The position numbers were made by a program, and so were the translations under genes. A stretch of DNA of 64,000 bases from Campylobacterota bacterium (GTDB taxonomy: Bacteria > Campylobacterota > Campylobacteria > Campylobacterales > Thiovulaceae): positions 62,001 to 126,000 of the forward strand of contig JASKOM010000003.1 of the NCBI GenBank assembly GCA_030152305.1, given 5' to 3'. This document shows, piece after piece, positions 23,425 to 34,221 of the stretch (positions are counted from its first letter, which is position 1; the number at the start of each line of letters is the position of its first letter). The notes under the pieces were generated by a model that saw only the letters and a program-made list of their open reading frames with translations, was not told the DNA's origin and did not search any database.

Positions 23425-24891
23425 ATGAACTTTATTGAAACACGAGGAAATGACGGCAAACGAGCAAAAACTGAAACTTTTGCAAATGTCGTTTTAAATC
23501 CAAATGCAAGTTTCGGCGGACTTTATGTTCCTGAATTTTTGCCAAAACTAGATTTACAAACACTTAAAAATTTATCTTACGGCGAATTGGCTTCAGAAAT
23601 ATTGAGGCTTTTTGAAATAGATATTTCACATGATGTTATATCAAAAGCTATTAAATTATATGAAAATTTCGATGATAAAAATAATCCTGCTCCGATAACA
23701 AGTTTAGGAAATAATTTATTTATTTCTGAACTTTATCATGGACCAACTCGAGCTTTTAAAGATATGGCACTTCAACCTTTTGGCGAAATTGTCGGTTCAC
23801 TTGCAATTCAACGAAATGAAAAATATTTAATTCTTGTTGCAACAAGTGGCGACACTGGACCAGCAACTCTTCAAACTTTTAGAAATCGAGATAATATAAA
23901 AGTTGTCTGTTTATATCCAAATGGCGGAACTTCCGATGTTCAACGACTTCAAATGGTTACTGAAAATGGAGAAAATCTAAAAGTTATCGGAATCGATGGA
24001 AGTTTTGATGATGCACAATCGACATTAAAAAATTTACTCAAATCTGACAATTTCCGAACTAAATTAACAGAAAGCTCTTATAAATTATCCGCGGCGAATT
24101 CTGTAAATTTTGGACGAATTATTTTTCAGACTATTTATCATATTCACGGCTATTTAAAACTTGTTAATGACGGCATTTTAAATTTAGGCGACAAATATTA
24201 TATTACTGTGCCAAGCGGAAATTTTGGCAATGCACTTGGCGGATTTTATGCAAAACTTATGGGTTTGCCAATCGAGAAAATTCTTATCGCATCAAATAGT
24301 AATAATATATTAACTGAATTTATTCAAACAGGTAGATATTCACTTGTTGATCGAAATGTTATTAACACGAAATCTCCAGCAATGGACATTTTAAAATCTT
24401 CAAATATCGAGCGAATTTTATATTCGTTATTTGGTGCAAAACGAACTCGAGAACTTATGGAAGATCTCGAAAAACATGGCTGTTATCAAATTTATGAAAA
24501 TGAAATCGCCGAAGTTCAGAAATATTTTTCAGCTTCGTTTTCGACTGATAGCGAATCATTTATCGCAATGAATGAATTTGTAAAAAATAATAAATATATT
24601 ATTGATCCGCATACGGCAACAACGATAAAAGCTCATCGAGAACTTCGAGAATTTGATTTGCCAAATATCTCTTATTCAACTGCTGAATGGACAAAATTTG
24701 CTCCGTCAGTTGCTGAAGCTTTTGGTTTGGGTTCAAATTTAACAGATATTTCTGCTCTACAAATTATCAGCGAAAAATTATCAGTCAAGATTCCAAATGA
24801 AATTTCAAGTTTATTCGATAAAAATGAAATTCATACAAATGTCGTTTCCGTTTCAGAAATTGAAAGCGAGATTATTAAGTTTATTATATGA
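23425..24891 (+). CDS. thrC: Threonine synthase
   Basis: A PLP enzyme that converts O-phosphohomoserine to threonine in the cytoplasm. At 488 residues it is the length of the long bacterial/fungal class. The N-terminal segment FIETRGNDGKRAKTETFANV is typical. The PLP lysine lies in GPTRAFKDMALQPFG (~residue 113), followed by LVATSGDTGPATLQTF and, later, the phosphate-binding loop VPSGNFGNALGGFYAKLMG. The TGA stop overlaps the ATG of the glycosyltransferase gene by four bases (ATGA), so the pair is translationally coupled. It is the first core gene after the accessory island, with CGA as its usual Arg codon. Confidence 0.96.
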   Translation: MNFIETRGNDGKRAKTETFANVVLNPNASFGGLYVPEFLPKLDLQTLKNLSYGELASEILRLFEIDISHDVISKAIKLYENFDDKNNPAPITSLGNNLFISELYHGPTRAFKDMALQPFGEIVGSLAIQRNEKYLILVATSGDTGPATLQTFRNRDNIKVVCLYPNGGTSDVQRLQMVTENGENLKVIGIDGSFDDAQSTLKNLLKSDNFRTKLTESSYKLSAANSVNFGRIIFQTIYHIHGYLKLVNDGILNLGDKYYITVPSGNFGNALGGFYAKLMGLPIEKILIASNSNNILTEFIQTGRYSLVDRNVINTKSPAMDILKSSNIERILYSLFGAKRTRELMEDLEKHGCYQIYENEIAEVQKYFSASFSTDSESFIAMNEFVKNNKYIIDPHTATTIKAHRELREFDLPNISYSTAEWTKFAPSVAEAFGLGSNLTDISALQIISEKLSVKIPNEISSLFDKNEIHTNVVSVSEIESEIIKFII

Positions 24892-26036
24892 AAATAGCTT
24901 TTTTATCTAGCCTAGATTTAAATATTTATTTATTCAGAATAGATATTATGTTGAAATTTAGGGAATTAGGTCATGAAATTATTGCAATAATTCCCGAAGG
25001 CAAATATTCTCAAAAGATTCGTGATCACGGTTTCAAAACAGTCGCTTATTCACTCGATCGAGGTAGTTTAAATCCTTTTGGTGGAATCTCAACGATTTTA
25101 GAATTAAAAAATATTCTCGAAAAAATAAAACCTGATGTTCTTCATACTTTTACGGTTAAACCAAATATTCTCGGAACAATTGCAGGAAAACTTGCTGGTG
25201 TGCCAAAAATATTAAATCTCGTCGAAGGTTTGGGTTCATTTTATGTTGATGAATCATTTAAAAGTAAAACTGTTAGATTATTTATAGAAAATTTATATAA
25301 ACAAATTTTTAAATATTCGACAAAAGTTGTTTTTGTAAATAGCGATGATCCGAAATATTTATTAGAAAATAAGATAATCGATCAAGAAAAAATTCATGTT
25401 ATAAAATCTGTTGGAATAAATATTAATGAATTTAGCCCAAATGCTGTTTCGGAAGAACGAAAAATCGAAATTAAAAAAAGTCTCGGTATTGATGATAATC
25501 GTAAAATCGTAATTATGATCGCACGAGCTATTTTTCATAAAGGAACTGCTGATTTTTATAAAATGGGTGAATTGTTGCGAGATCGAGGCTATTTATTTTT
25601 ATTTGTTGGTGATATTGACGAAGGCAATAAATGGAGCATGACTCGAGAATTCATGAAACGACGAGTCGTGAAATGGCTTGGTTGGAGAGATGATATGATT
25701 GACCTCATCTCAATTTCAAATCTTGTTGTTTTGCCAAGTTATCGCGAAGGAATTCCACGAACTTTATTAGAAGCAATGGCAATGGGGAAACCAATTGTTA
25801 CGACTGATACGGTTGGTTGTCGTGAAACTGTTAATCACGGAGAAAATGGCTATCTTGTTCCTGTTGCATCGCCAAAAGCACTTTCGGAACATGTTGATAA
25901 AATTCTTAGTGATGAGGTTTTGCAAAAAGAGATGGGCAAAAAATCTCGCGAACGAGCTTTATCGGAATTTGATATAAAAATAATAGTTCAGCAATATGTT
26001 GAATTATATAAAAATATTTCAGATAATAAATTTTAA
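24888..26036 (+). CDS. Glycosyltransferase family 4
   Basis: A 382-residue GT-B glycosyltransferase of the GT4 type. The N-terminal acceptor domain starts [20 protein letters not shown] and contains [20 protein letters not shown]. The C-terminal nucleotide-sugar domain shows [17 protein letters not shown] and the donor-site motif [20 protein letters not shown] with the E(x7)E pattern, then GENGYLV. It probably adds a sugar to lipopolysaccharide, capsule or another surface glycan on the cytoplasmic side. Substrate and linkage cannot be read from the sequence. It overlaps thrC by four bases and lies 16 bases before accD, so it shares a transcript with housekeeping genes. Two GATGAGGT octamers lie inside it. 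Confidence 0.85.
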   Translation: MKIAFLSSLDLNIYLFRIDIMLKFRELGHEIIAIIPEGKYSQKIRDHGFKTVAYSLDRGSLNPFGGISTILELKNILEKIKPDVLHTFTVKPNILGTIAGKLAGVPKILNLVEGLGSFYVDESFKSKTVRLFIENLYKQIFKYSTKVVFVNSDDPKYLLENKIIDQEKIHVIKSVGININEFSPNAVSEERKIEIKKSLGIDDNRKIVIMIARAIFHKGTADFYKMGELLRDRGYLFLFVGDIDEGNKWSMTREFMKRRVVKWLGWRDDMIDLISISNLVVLPSYREGIPRTLLEAMAMGKPIVTTDTVGCRETVNHGENGYLVPVASPKALSEHVDKILSDEVLQKEMGKKSRERALSEFDIKIIVQQYVELYKNISDNKF

Positions 26037-26052
26037 AAAGGAATTTAAAAAA

Positions 26053-26934
26053 ATGTCATTTTTAGAACTTTTTTCTCGAAGTTCAAATCGAGAAAAAAAA
26101 CCGCAACCACAAAAAAGTGAAGCTCCAGCTCATTGGATTAAATGCGAATCATGTAATGCTTTGATGTATTATAAAGAAGTTGAAAATCAGCTTTATGTTT
26201 GTCCAAAATGCGGTCATCATATTAGAATTGGTGTTAAACATAGAATTCAGTTTTTATTAGACGAAAATAGCTTTGAAGAAAGTGATTCTGGATTAAAACC
26301 TGTTGATCCTATTAAATTTGTCGATAAAAAAAGCTATCGAAAACGAATCGAAGAGGCTTACGAAAAAAATAATAGATATTCAGCCGTTGTTAGCGGTTCT
26401 GGAAAAATTGATGGTGTTTCTGTTGAAATTGCTATTTTTGATTTTTCGTTTATGGGCGGTTCGCTTGGTTCAGTTGAAGGTGAAAAAATTTATCGAACGA
26501 TAAATCGAGCAATTGAACGACGACGAGGAGTTATTATCGTTTCAGCTTCTGGTGGAGCAAGAATGCAAGAATCGACTTTTTCGTTAATGCAAATGGCAAA
26601 AACAAGTGCAGCTTTGGCAAAATTATCAGAAGCTGGTTTGCCTTATATTTCGATTTTAACAGATCCAACAATGGGCGGAGTTAGTGCTTCTTTTGCAACT
26701 CTCGGAGATATTATTATTGCTGAACCAAATGCTCTTGTCGGTTTTGCGGGACAACGAGTTATTAAACAGACAATCGGATCAGATTTACCTGAAGGCTTTC
26801 AACGGGCTGAATTTTTATTAGATCATGGTGCAATTGATATGATCGTAAAACGAAAAGATATGCGAGAAACAGTTGGATCATTATTAAAATTATTAATGCA
26901 AAAAGCAGAAGAAAAAGAGGTTGTATCGGCATGA
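26053..26934 (+). CDS. accD: Acetyl-CoA carboxylase carboxyltransferase subunit beta
   Basis: The beta half of carboxyltransferase, which with AccA moves CO2 from biotin to acetyl-CoA for fatty acid synthesis. The N-terminal zinc ribbon uses four Cys in [13 protein letters not shown] and CPKCGHH (~residues 33-55). The crotonase-type core shows [20 protein letters not shown], the oxyanion loop [18 protein letters not shown] and [12 protein letters not shown]. The start at 26053 (MSFLELF) has AAGGA 11 bases upstream and the usual family N-terminus; a longer frame from 25996 would overlap the glycosyltransferase and is less likely. The TGA overlaps the gatA start. Confidence 0.95.
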   Translation: MSFLELFSRSSNREKKPQPQKSEAPAHWIKCESCNALMYYKEVENQLYVCPKCGHHIRIGVKHRIQFLLDENSFEESDSGLKPVDPIKFVDKKSYRKRIEEAYEKNNRYSAVVSGSGKIDGVSVEIAIFDFSFMGGSLGSVEGEKIYRTINRAIERRRGVIIVSASGGARMQESTFSLMQMAKTSAALAKLSEAGLPYISILTDPTMGGVSASFATLGDIIIAEPNALVGFAGQRVIKQTIGSDLPEGFQRAEFLLDHGAIDMIVKRKDMRETVGSLLKLLMQKAEEKEVVSA

Positions 26935-28265
26935 TGACTTTAAAACAGGCTATGACTCTTGATAATAGCGAATTAGAAAATTTAAAAAAAGAGCTTCGTT
27001 TAAAAATAGAAGAAAAAAAATATCTTAATGCTTATGTCGGTCTTGAAGAAAGCGGTTCGGGAGTTCCAATTTTAATAAAAGATAATATTCAAGTTAAAAA
27101 TTGGAGTGTTACTTCTGGAAGTCAAATTCTTCAAGGTTATGTTTCGCCATATGATGCAACTGTTATTTCGAAATTGAGAAATGCAAATTTATCACCGTTT
27201 GGTCGAGCAAATATGGACGAATTTGCAATGGGTTCATCAACTGAAAGCAGTTTTTACGGCAAAACTCTTAATCCAAATGATCTCGAAAGAGTTCCGGGGG
27301 GATCTTCTGGTGGTTCAGCTTCAGCGGTCGCAGGTGGAATTGCAATTGCATCACTTGGAAGCGACACAGGAGGAAGTATTCGACAACCAGCAGGTTTTTG
27401 TGGAGTTGTTGGACTTAAACCAACATATGGACGAGTTAGTCGTTATGGTTTAGGAGCTTATGCAAGTTCGCTTGATCAAATTGGACCAATCACTCAAAAT
27501 GTCGAAGATTCGGCTATTTTGTATGATATTATTTCTGGACATGACCCGAAAGATTCAACAAGTTCAAATTTAGAAAATTTGCCAACAGCTAAAAATTTAG
27601 ATCCATTAAAAAAATATAAAATCGCAACAGTTCGAAATTATGTAAAAGATGCTTCGATCGAAATTCAAAAAGCTTATGACAACACAGTTGAAACTTTAAG
27701 AAAATTAGGTCATGAAATTATCGATGTCGAAATGCCAGATTCGAAATATGATGTTTCGGCTTATTATATTATCGCGATGGCTGAAGCAAGTTCAAATCTT
27801 GGACGATACGACGGAGTTCGATATGGTCGTCGAGTTGAAGGTGAAAACCTCATCGATACATATATTAAAAGTCGTTCAACTGGTTTTGGCGATGAGGTAA
27901 AAAGACGAATATTAATCGGAAATTTCGTTTTATCAAGTGGCTATTATGATGCCTATTATGTCAAAGCTCAAAAAGTTAGACATTTAATTAAAAATCGATA
28001 TAACGAAATTTTTAAAATAGCTGACATGATTTTATTGCCAATTGCTCCAATGTTGCCATTTAAATTTGGTGAAAAAAGCGATCCGCTTCAAATGTATCTA
28101 AGCGATATTTATACGATTTCGATAAATCTTGCTGGATTACCTGCGATATCTTTACCTGTTGAATGGGTTGGAAAATTACCAGTCGGAATGCAATTAATTG
28201 GTCGTCCATTCGATGAACAGACAATATTAAACGGTGCTTTCGGTTTAGAATCTGCTTTAAAATAA
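26931..28265 (+). CDS. gatA: Glu-tRNA(Gln)/Asp-tRNA(Asn) amidotransferase subunit A
   Basis: The amidase subunit of GatCAB, which turns Glu-tRNA(Gln), and Asp-tRNA(Asn) where needed, into the amidated form. This fits a lineage without complete Gln/Asn tRNA synthetases. At 444 residues it shows the amidase-signature triad: Lys in [11 protein letters not shown] (~residue 49), the Ser loop [16 protein letters not shown], and the nucleophile Ser in [16 protein letters not shown]. It starts at ATG 26931, overlapping accD by four bases; a second ATG follows at once. It ends before a terminator at 28309. Two GATGAGGT octamers lie within 50 bases of each other, in opposite orientation (27847 and 27891). 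Confidence 0.95.
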   Translation: MMTLKQAMTLDNSELENLKKELRLKIEEKKYLNAYVGLEESGSGVPILIKDNIQVKNWSVTSGSQILQGYVSPYDATVISKLRNANLSPFGRANMDEFAMGSSTESSFYGKTLNPNDLERVPGGSSGGSASAVAGGIAIASLGSDTGGSIRQPAGFCGVVGLKPTYGRVSRYGLGAYASSLDQIGPITQNVEDSAILYDIISGHDPKDSTSSNLENLPTAKNLDPLKKYKIATVRNYVKDASIEIQKAYDNTVETLRKLGHEIIDVEMPDSKYDVSAYYIIAMAEASSNLGRYDGVRYGRRVEGENLIDTYIKSRSTGFGDEVKRRILIGNFVLSSGYYDAYYVKAQKVRHLIKNRYNEIFKIADMILLPIAPMLPFKFGEKSDPLQMYLSDIYTISINLAGLPAISLPVEWVGKLPVGMQLIGRPFDEQTILNGAFGLESALK

Positions 28266-28308
28266 AAAATTAATTATCTACAAAATATAAAATAAACTAA
28301 AATATTAT

Positions 28309-28341
28309 AAATAGAAACAGAAATAATAAATGTTTCTATTT
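28309..28341 (+). terminator. Terminator of the thrC-gatA operon
   Basis: Perfect 11-base arms AAATAGAAACA (28309-28319) and TGTTTCTATTT (28331-28341) surround an 11-base loop. A T-rich stretch (CTCTCTTTTTT) follows 9 bases later. Confidence 0.65.
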
Positions 28342-28400
28342 ATAAATTATCTCTCTTTTTTAATCATAATGTAATTAATACAAAAGGTTTTATTAAAAAA

Positions 28401-29469
28401 TTGCAAACTAAAAAACTAAAACGAATCGATGGAATCGATACATTAAGAGGTTTTTTGCTATTTGTAATGATCTTAGATCATTTACCAGGCTTTTGGGTAT
28501 ATTATACATATCAGCCATTTGGTTTTGTTTCTGGTGCTGAAATATTTATATTTTTATCAGCTTTTTTAGTTGGTAAAATTTATATTAAATATTCTAACTT
28601 TTCAGATTTTTTAAATTGGATAAAAAATAGAACTTTAAAGCTTTATTTAACACATTTGGCGATTTTTTTATTTATTTTAATAGTCTCGTTTTCTTTTTTA
28701 GATCAATATGGTTCATACGAAAAATATACTTTGATATTTAATTTTGATTTTATAAGTATTGTTTCTATTTTATTAATGTTGTATCAACCGCCATTTTTAG
28801 ATATTTTGCCAACATATATTTTTTTATTAATAATTACACCAATTTATTTATTAATCGCTAAAAAATTTGGCTGGAAATTCATGTTAGGTTTTAGTGTTTT
28901 TATTTGGCTTTTGTCTCAATTTGGAATACGAGATTTTTTAGGCAAACTTTTAAGCGATTTTTTTATTGTCGATTTCGGACATTTTGATGATTTTGCTTGG
29001 CAATTAATATGGTCAGCTGGATTATATATTTCAACTCAAGGATTTTATTTTAATAAAAATAAGATTTTTGTTTTTATGATTTTTTTTATTAGCGATAATA
29101 TTATTTTTATTAAAAGCTAAATATTTTCCAATATATATTAATTTTGATTTTATAATCGAGAAAACAAATTTTGGTTTTTTAAGAGCAATTAATTTATATG
29201 TATTTGTTTATATTTTTTTATATTTTAAAGAATATTTTTTAATGTTATCGAAATATTTACATGTTTATAGTTATTTTGGAAAAAATTCATTGACGATTTT
29301 GTCATTTCATCTTTTATTTAATATTCTCGCATTGGGGCTTATTGAAAGATTTTATTTTTCTGAATTATACATGCTATTATTATTATTACTTGAAATTCTT
29401 ATTTTAGTATTAATTGTAATTGCAATTGAAAACAAATCAAAAATTATACTTACCAATAAAAAATATTAA
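28401..29469 (+). pseudogene. OpgC-like membrane acyltransferase gene with frameshift at T8
   Basis: The N-terminal part (28401-29120) begins RIDGIDTLRGFLLFVMILDH, the signature of the OpgC family, which adds succinyl or similar groups to periplasmic glucans. Many transmembrane helices follow. It stops after NIIFIKS. Another frame continues with LAIILFLLKAKYFPIYINF and FGFLRAINLYVFVYIFLYFK to the end at 29469, giving a normal tail of about 355 residues in total. The switch point is the run of eight T at 29080-29087. The first codon is TTG with AAAGG upstream. Because the lesion lies in a homopolymer, three explanations compete: phase variation, a pseudogene, or a sequencing error. Confidence 0.75.
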
Positions 29470-29486
29470 AAATAAAGGATTCTTTT

Positions 29487-32411
29487 ATGAATAATAAAAT
29501 AAATAATTTTGATCGTTATCTTGTTCTTGAAGCAGGAGCTGGAAGTGGAAAAACTTTTGCTCTTGTTTCTCGCTATTTGCATTTATTATTTTTAGATGTT
29601 GATCCAAGTAAAATTGTTGCAATTACTTTTACTCGAAAAGCAACAAAAGAAATGTATGATCGAATAATTTCTTCGCTTAAAGATCCTGATCATAGTCAAG
29701 AAATTTTAACTATTCAAAATATGTTGTCTATTTCTCGAGATGAAACCGTTCAAAAATCAGCTGATTATTTGCATAAATTTTTAAATTCTGATGTTAAAAT
29801 TAAAACGATTGATAGCTTTTCTCATTCTATTTTTAAAAAATTTGCTCATTATCTTGATATTGTTCCTAATTTTAAATTAACTGAAAAATTTCAACAAGAT
29901 GCTTTTTGTGAAGTATTTTTAAATAGTCTTTCAAATAATAAATTATTGTGGATAGATTTTTTAGATGCAAAAGAATATAGCGGTTTGGGTAAAACTTTTA
30001 AATATGAATTATGCAATACGATGAATGAGTTTTATATAAAAGAAATTCAATTAAAAGATAAATTTGATGTTCTAAGAAAATTAGAACTTAATAAAGATTT
30101 TTTGCAGGAAATTAATAACGAAATTTTGCAAAATGCTTTTATTATTAAAAATAAATTTTTAAACGAAAATAATTTATCAGATTCTGGTAAAAAAGCTTTA
30201 GATTTTAAAAATATTGATCAACTTGCTGAAAAAGGCAAAACTTGGCTGATAAAAGATCATTTAGCTGATTTTAGTTATTTTAAAAAATATAAATTAATTT
30301 GTGATGATTTGCATCATGTTTTTACTAAACTTAAAGCTCTTATTAGTAAAAAAATTGACAACGAAAATCTGTTTTTATTGTCTAAGTTTATAAAAATATA
30401 TGATTTATATTTATCAAAACGAGAAGAATTTATTAAACGAGAATCTAAATTTACTTTTAGTGATATTGATCATTTTATAGCCAAATTATTAATTTTTGAT
30501 GAACAAATCGATTCACATTTTATTTATTTTCGTCTAGATGAAAAAATTGATCATTTTTTAATTGACGAATTTCAAGATACGAGTTTGTTGCAATATAAAA
30601 TATTAGAACCGTTAATCGATGAAATTTTATCTGGCGAAGGAATTAATAATCAATTTGGCAAAAGTTTTTTTTATGTTGGTGATAAAAATCAATCGTTATA
30701 TCGATTCCGTGGCGGTTTTATGCATTTATTTGATCATGTTCATTCGAATAATTCAGTTATTAAAAGTTCTAAACTTGACAAAAATTTCAGATCAAAATCA
30801 AATATTGTAAATTTCGTTAATACTGTTTTTCAAACTGAACAAAATATTGGCTTAGATTCACAAATTGGCGGTTCAGTAATTATTAAAAATAGTTTTCAAG
30901 AAAATATTATTTTTGATGCCGTTGAAAATGTTAAAAGTTTATTAATGTCTGGCATTTTTCCACATGAAATTGCTGTTATTTGTTCCAAAAATGAAGAAGT
31001 TGAATTAATCTCGAATTTATTTACAGAAAATAAAATACCTCATCAAACAGAAATCAATAAAAGATTGCATGAATATAGAACAAATATAGCAATTATCGAA
31101 TATATAAAATATTTATATTTTCGACAAAGAATATATTTAAAAACTTTTTGGGCAACTCTTGGCAAATCCCCCGAAGAAGAACATGAATTTTTTGATATAG
31201 ATTTATTTGATAATTCAGTTTATGCAATTGCCGTAAAAATTGTTCAAAAGTTTCGTTTATATGACGGAGATAATAATTTATTAGAGTTTCTTGATTTAAT
31301 TAGAACTAACTTTCACGATATCGAAGAATTTATTTTTAATTATCAAGATCTTGAAACAAAAGCAAAACGAAATATAAATAACGGAATTACTGTTATTACG
31401 ATACATAAATCAAAAGGTTTACAATTTAAAAATGTTGTATTTCTTGATTTTCTTGATAAACAAAAAGATAATAATCGTTTAGTTTTGTCTTACAAAGGTT
31501 TGAATGTCGATAAATTATTCTGGAAATCGTCATCTGATTTTATATCAATTCAAAATCAAGATTATTATTCTGAATTAAAATCTTATGAAGAAACTGCAAA
31601 AATAACAGACATGAAAAATAAATTATATGTCGGAATGACTCGAGCAAAAGACAATTTAATTATTTTAAAAATAGATCAGCGAAATTCAGCAACGAAATTA
31701 TTAGAACCTAATATAAATAATTTCGAATTAACAGATAATTTATTTGATAAATATGATCCTAATAATTTTGATCCTGAAATATTAAATTTGTTTAAACATG
31801 ATGAACCGTTTTATTTTGATTTCGAAGATTCTGATGATTTATATAAACCACAATATGATTATCAAGAAACCACAGAAGAAGAATTGCGAAATAAATTAGA
31901 TAGTTATGATATTTTTAACGATGAGGTAGTTTTTTCACGAGCAATTGAAACTTATAAAATTATCACACTTGGAACAGCTTTGCATTTGACTATCGAATTA
32001 ATGAATAGTTTTGATCTTGAATCGTTAGAAATTGCAATTAAAGTTACAAAAAATAGATTTGGACATATTTTAAATGATCGCGATTTATTTTCGATAAAAC
32101 GACGAATTCTAGCTTTGATTTCACATAGTTTTTTTAAAGATTTAATTAAATCTGGAACAATAAAAAAAGAGACTGGTTATATTCGAGAAAATGGTGAAAC
32201 AAGATATATCGATTTATTAATTGAATATGAAAACGAAATAATTATTTTTGATTTTAAATCAAGTGATAATAATTTATTAAAAGAAAAATATTATAAACAA
32301 GTTCGAGAATATATGACTGATTTTTATAAACTAATTGGTAAAAAAACAAATGGCTATTTGGTATATTTAAAAGAATCTGGAACAGTTTTTGAGAACATAT
32401 TATTAAAATAA
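29487..32411 (+). CDS. addA: AddA/RecB-like helicase-nuclease
   Basis: A 974-residue UvrD-type helicase with a C-terminal nuclease domain, for double-strand break repair. Helicase motifs: Walker A EAGAGSGKTFALVSRYL (residue ~17), Ia AITFTRKATKEM, II LIDEFQDTSLLQY, III FYVGDKNQSLYRFRGG, V ITVITIHKSKGLQFKNVVF and VI LYVGMTRAKDNLII. The C-terminal ~120 residues hold the RecB-type nuclease motif, with GYIRENGETRYIDLLIEYEN and IIIFDFKSS (the D..K pair). In this group AddA works with AddB, which is not in the window. The ATG start has AAAGGA upstream. Arg codons are mixed. Confidence 0.9.
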   Translation: MNNKINNFDRYLVLEAGAGSGKTFALVSRYLHLLFLDVDPSKIVAITFTRKATKEMYDRIISSLKDPDHSQEILTIQNMLSISRDETVQKSADYLHKFLNSDVKIKTIDSFSHSIFKKFAHYLDIVPNFKLTEKFQQDAFCEVFLNSLSNNKLLWIDFLDAKEYSGLGKTFKYELCNTMNEFYIKEIQLKDKFDVLRKLELNKDFLQEINNEILQNAFIIKNKFLNENNLSDSGKKALDFKNIDQLAEKGKTWLIKDHLADFSYFKKYKLICDDLHHVFTKLKALISKKIDNENLFLLSKFIKIYDLYLSKREEFIKRESKFTFSDIDHFIAKLLIFDEQIDSHFIYFRLDEKIDHFLIDEFQDTSLLQYKILEPLIDEILSGEGINNQFGKSFFYVGDKNQSLYRFRGGFMHLFDHVHSNNSVIKSSKLDKNFRSKSNIVNFVNTVFQTEQNIGLDSQIGGSVIIKNSFQENIIFDAVENVKSLLMSGIFPHEIAVICSKNEEVELISNLFTENKIPHQTEINKRLHEYRTNIAIIEYIKYLYFRQRIYLKTFWATLGKSPEEEHEFFDIDLFDNSVYAIAVKIVQKFRLYDGDNNLLEFLDLIRTNFHDIEEFIFNYQDLETKAKRNINNGITVITIHKSKGLQFKNVVFLDFLDKQKDNNRLVLSYKGLNVDKLFWKSSSDFISIQNQDYYSELKSYEETAKITDMKNKLYVGMTRAKDNLIILKIDQRNSATKLLEPNINNFELTDNLFDKYDPNNFDPEILNLFKHDEPFYFDFEDSDDLYKPQYDYQETTEEELRNKLDSYDIFNDEVVFSRAIETYKIITLGTALHLTIELMNSFDLESLEIAIKVTKNRFGHILNDRDLFSIKRRILALISHSFFKDLIKSGTIKKETGYIRENGETRYIDLLIEYENEIIIFDFKSSDNNLLKEKYYKQVREYMTDFYKLIGKKTNGYLVYLKESGTVFENILLK

Positions 32412-32526
32412 TCACTTATAATCAAAATATATATATTAAAATATATTTATTCAGAATTAGCTATTTTTATCCGATTGTATAGAGAATAAAAAATTATAAT
32501 TTCTTTCAAAAGGGAGAACAAATAAA

Positions 32527-34215
32527 ATGATGAAATCTCTATGGTCTGGTGTTTCTGGACTTCAGGCTCATCAAGTTGCAATGGATGTTGAAGGTAACAA
32601 CATCGCGAATGTTAATACAGTCGGATTTAAATATTCAAGAGCAAATTTTGCTGACATGCTTGCTCAAACTTCTAAAATCGCTTCTGCTCCAGAAGGTGGA
32701 ATGGGTGGAACAAATGCCGTTCAAGTTGGTTTAGGTTCTTCTGTTTCGACAGTTTCGAAAATATTTTCTCAAGGTTCATTAGAAAAAACTGATAAAAGCA
32801 CAGATGTGGCTTTATCAGGCGATGGCTTTTTTACAGTAAGTTCTGATGGCGGAAAAAGTTATAAATATACACGATCAGGTGATTTTAAATTTGATGCTAA
32901 CGGTATGTTCGTTGATGGCAACGGTTACATGGTTCAAGGTTGGGGTTATGACGAAACTCTTGGTCGAGTTAATACAGCTTCGACAATCGGTGATATAAAA
33001 ATCGATTCTTCTTTAACGATGCCAGCAAAATCTACCTCATCGATAAAATTAAAAGCAAATTTAAATTCTAGTGATGACAACCAAATAACAAGTCCAACTT
33101 ATGGAATAACTGCAACAGGTGCATTTGCAACAACAAATGGCGATGAAAAAGCTGAAGATTTAGCATATTTATTTAATGATAACGGCGAGAGATTCGGTTT
33201 AAAAACAGGTGATAGTTTCTCGATTTCTGTTAATGGAGCAACAGCGACCGAATTAGTTTATGGCAAAGATTTTACATCAACTGCTCAATTAAGAACAGTT
33301 CTTGCAAACAGAACAGGAGCTCAAGTAACAGTTAATCAATTTGGCAAACTAGAAGTCAAAAACTTAGGAACTAATCCACTTTCGATTAATATTACAGCTG
33401 GAAAACAAAATAACGAACTTTTTACGAATATGCTTTTGCCTTTAAATACAAAATCGCTTCAACAAAATAGTTCAAGTGTTTCTCAAGGAATGTCTGCGGC
33501 AACACACGGTTCAAGTATTGATATCTTAGATTCGTTAGGTTCAAAACATACTGTTAAATTTGATTTCAGACGAACAGAAGGCAATAAATGGAATATGACT
33601 GTTTCAGTTCCATCACCTGCTTCTATCGAAGGAACTGCACCAAAAACAAATATTTTATTTGGTGGAAATGTAACTTTTAATAGCGACGGTTCTCTTGCGA
33701 GTTTGAATCCATCGACAATTAAATTTACAGGAAATAACGGTTCAACTGCTAGTCAAGTAGTTAATTTAGATATGGGAACAATGGGCGGATTTGGTGGTTT
33801 AACATCATTTGATCAAGAAACAAAAACGGCTGGAATTTCTCAAGATGGTTACGGTTCAGGTGATTTAAAAGATATTTTAGTTGATCAATCTGGAACTATT
33901 TCAGGAGTTTTCACAAATGGAAAATCGATCGGTTTGGCAAAAATGGCAATCGCAAGATTTACAAATAATGAAGGCTTAATGAACGAAGGCGGAAATATAT
34001 TTTTACAATCGGCAAACTCTGGTTCGGCAATGATTGGCGAGGCTGGAGCTGGTGGTCGTGGAGCTGTTCAATCTTCATATCTCGAAATGAGCAATGTCGA
34101 TTTAAGCCGAAGTTTAACAAAATTAATCGTCGTTCAAAGAGGTTATCAATCAAACTCAAAAACGATTACAACTGCTGACCAAATGTTAAATACATTGCTT
34201 CAGCTTAAAAACTAA
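32527..34215 (+). CDS. flgE: Flagellar hook protein FlgE
   Basis: A 562-residue hook subunit exported by the flagellar type III system. The N-terminal helix MKSLWSGVSGLQAHQVAMDV then EGNNIANVNTVGFKYSRANF is the flagellar rod/hook signature, and DVALSGDGFFTV and FKFDANGMFVDGNGYMVQGW are typical. The C-terminus YLEMSNVDLSRSLTKLIVVQ then RGYQSNSKTITTADQMLNTL is the matching conserved helix. The central D2/D3 region (~170-440) is variable and explains the length beyond E. coli FlgE (about 400). A strong AAAAGGGAGA site lies 10 bases before the ATG. Upstream, CCGATT near 32471 could be part of a sigma-28-type -10 element, but this is weak. It probably belongs to a motile cell. Confidence 0.94.
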   Translation: MMKSLWSGVSGLQAHQVAMDVEGNNIANVNTVGFKYSRANFADMLAQTSKIASAPEGGMGGTNAVQVGLGSSVSTVSKIFSQGSLEKTDKSTDVALSGDGFFTVSSDGGKSYKYTRSGDFKFDANGMFVDGNGYMVQGWGYDETLGRVNTASTIGDIKIDSSLTMPAKSTSSIKLKANLNSSDDNQITSPTYGITATGAFATTNGDEKAEDLAYLFNDNGERFGLKTGDSFSISVNGATATELVYGKDFTSTAQLRTVLANRTGAQVTVNQFGKLEVKNLGTNPLSINITAGKQNNELFTNMLLPLNTKSLQQNSSSVSQGMSAATHGSSIDILDSLGSKHTVKFDFRRTEGNKWNMTVSVPSPASIEGTAPKTNILFGGNVTFNSDGSLASLNPSTIKFTGNNGSTASQVVNLDMGTMGGFGGLTSFDQETKTAGISQDGYGSGDLKDILVDQSGTISGVFTNGKSIGLAKMAIARFTNNEGLMNEGGNIFLQSANSGSAMIGEAGAGGRGAVQSSYLEMSNVDLSRSLTKLIVVQRGYQSNSKTITTADQMLNTLLQLKN

Positions 34216-34221
34216 TTTTTA

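Noticed and set aside
25996-26052. Upstream extension of accD
   Set aside because: It overlaps the glycosyltransferase gene and lacks a ribosome site, while 26053 has AAGGA and the usual N-terminus.
27296-27301. G6 run in gatA as a possible contingency tract
   Set aside because: It encodes the invariant PGGSSGG loop, so codons explain it.
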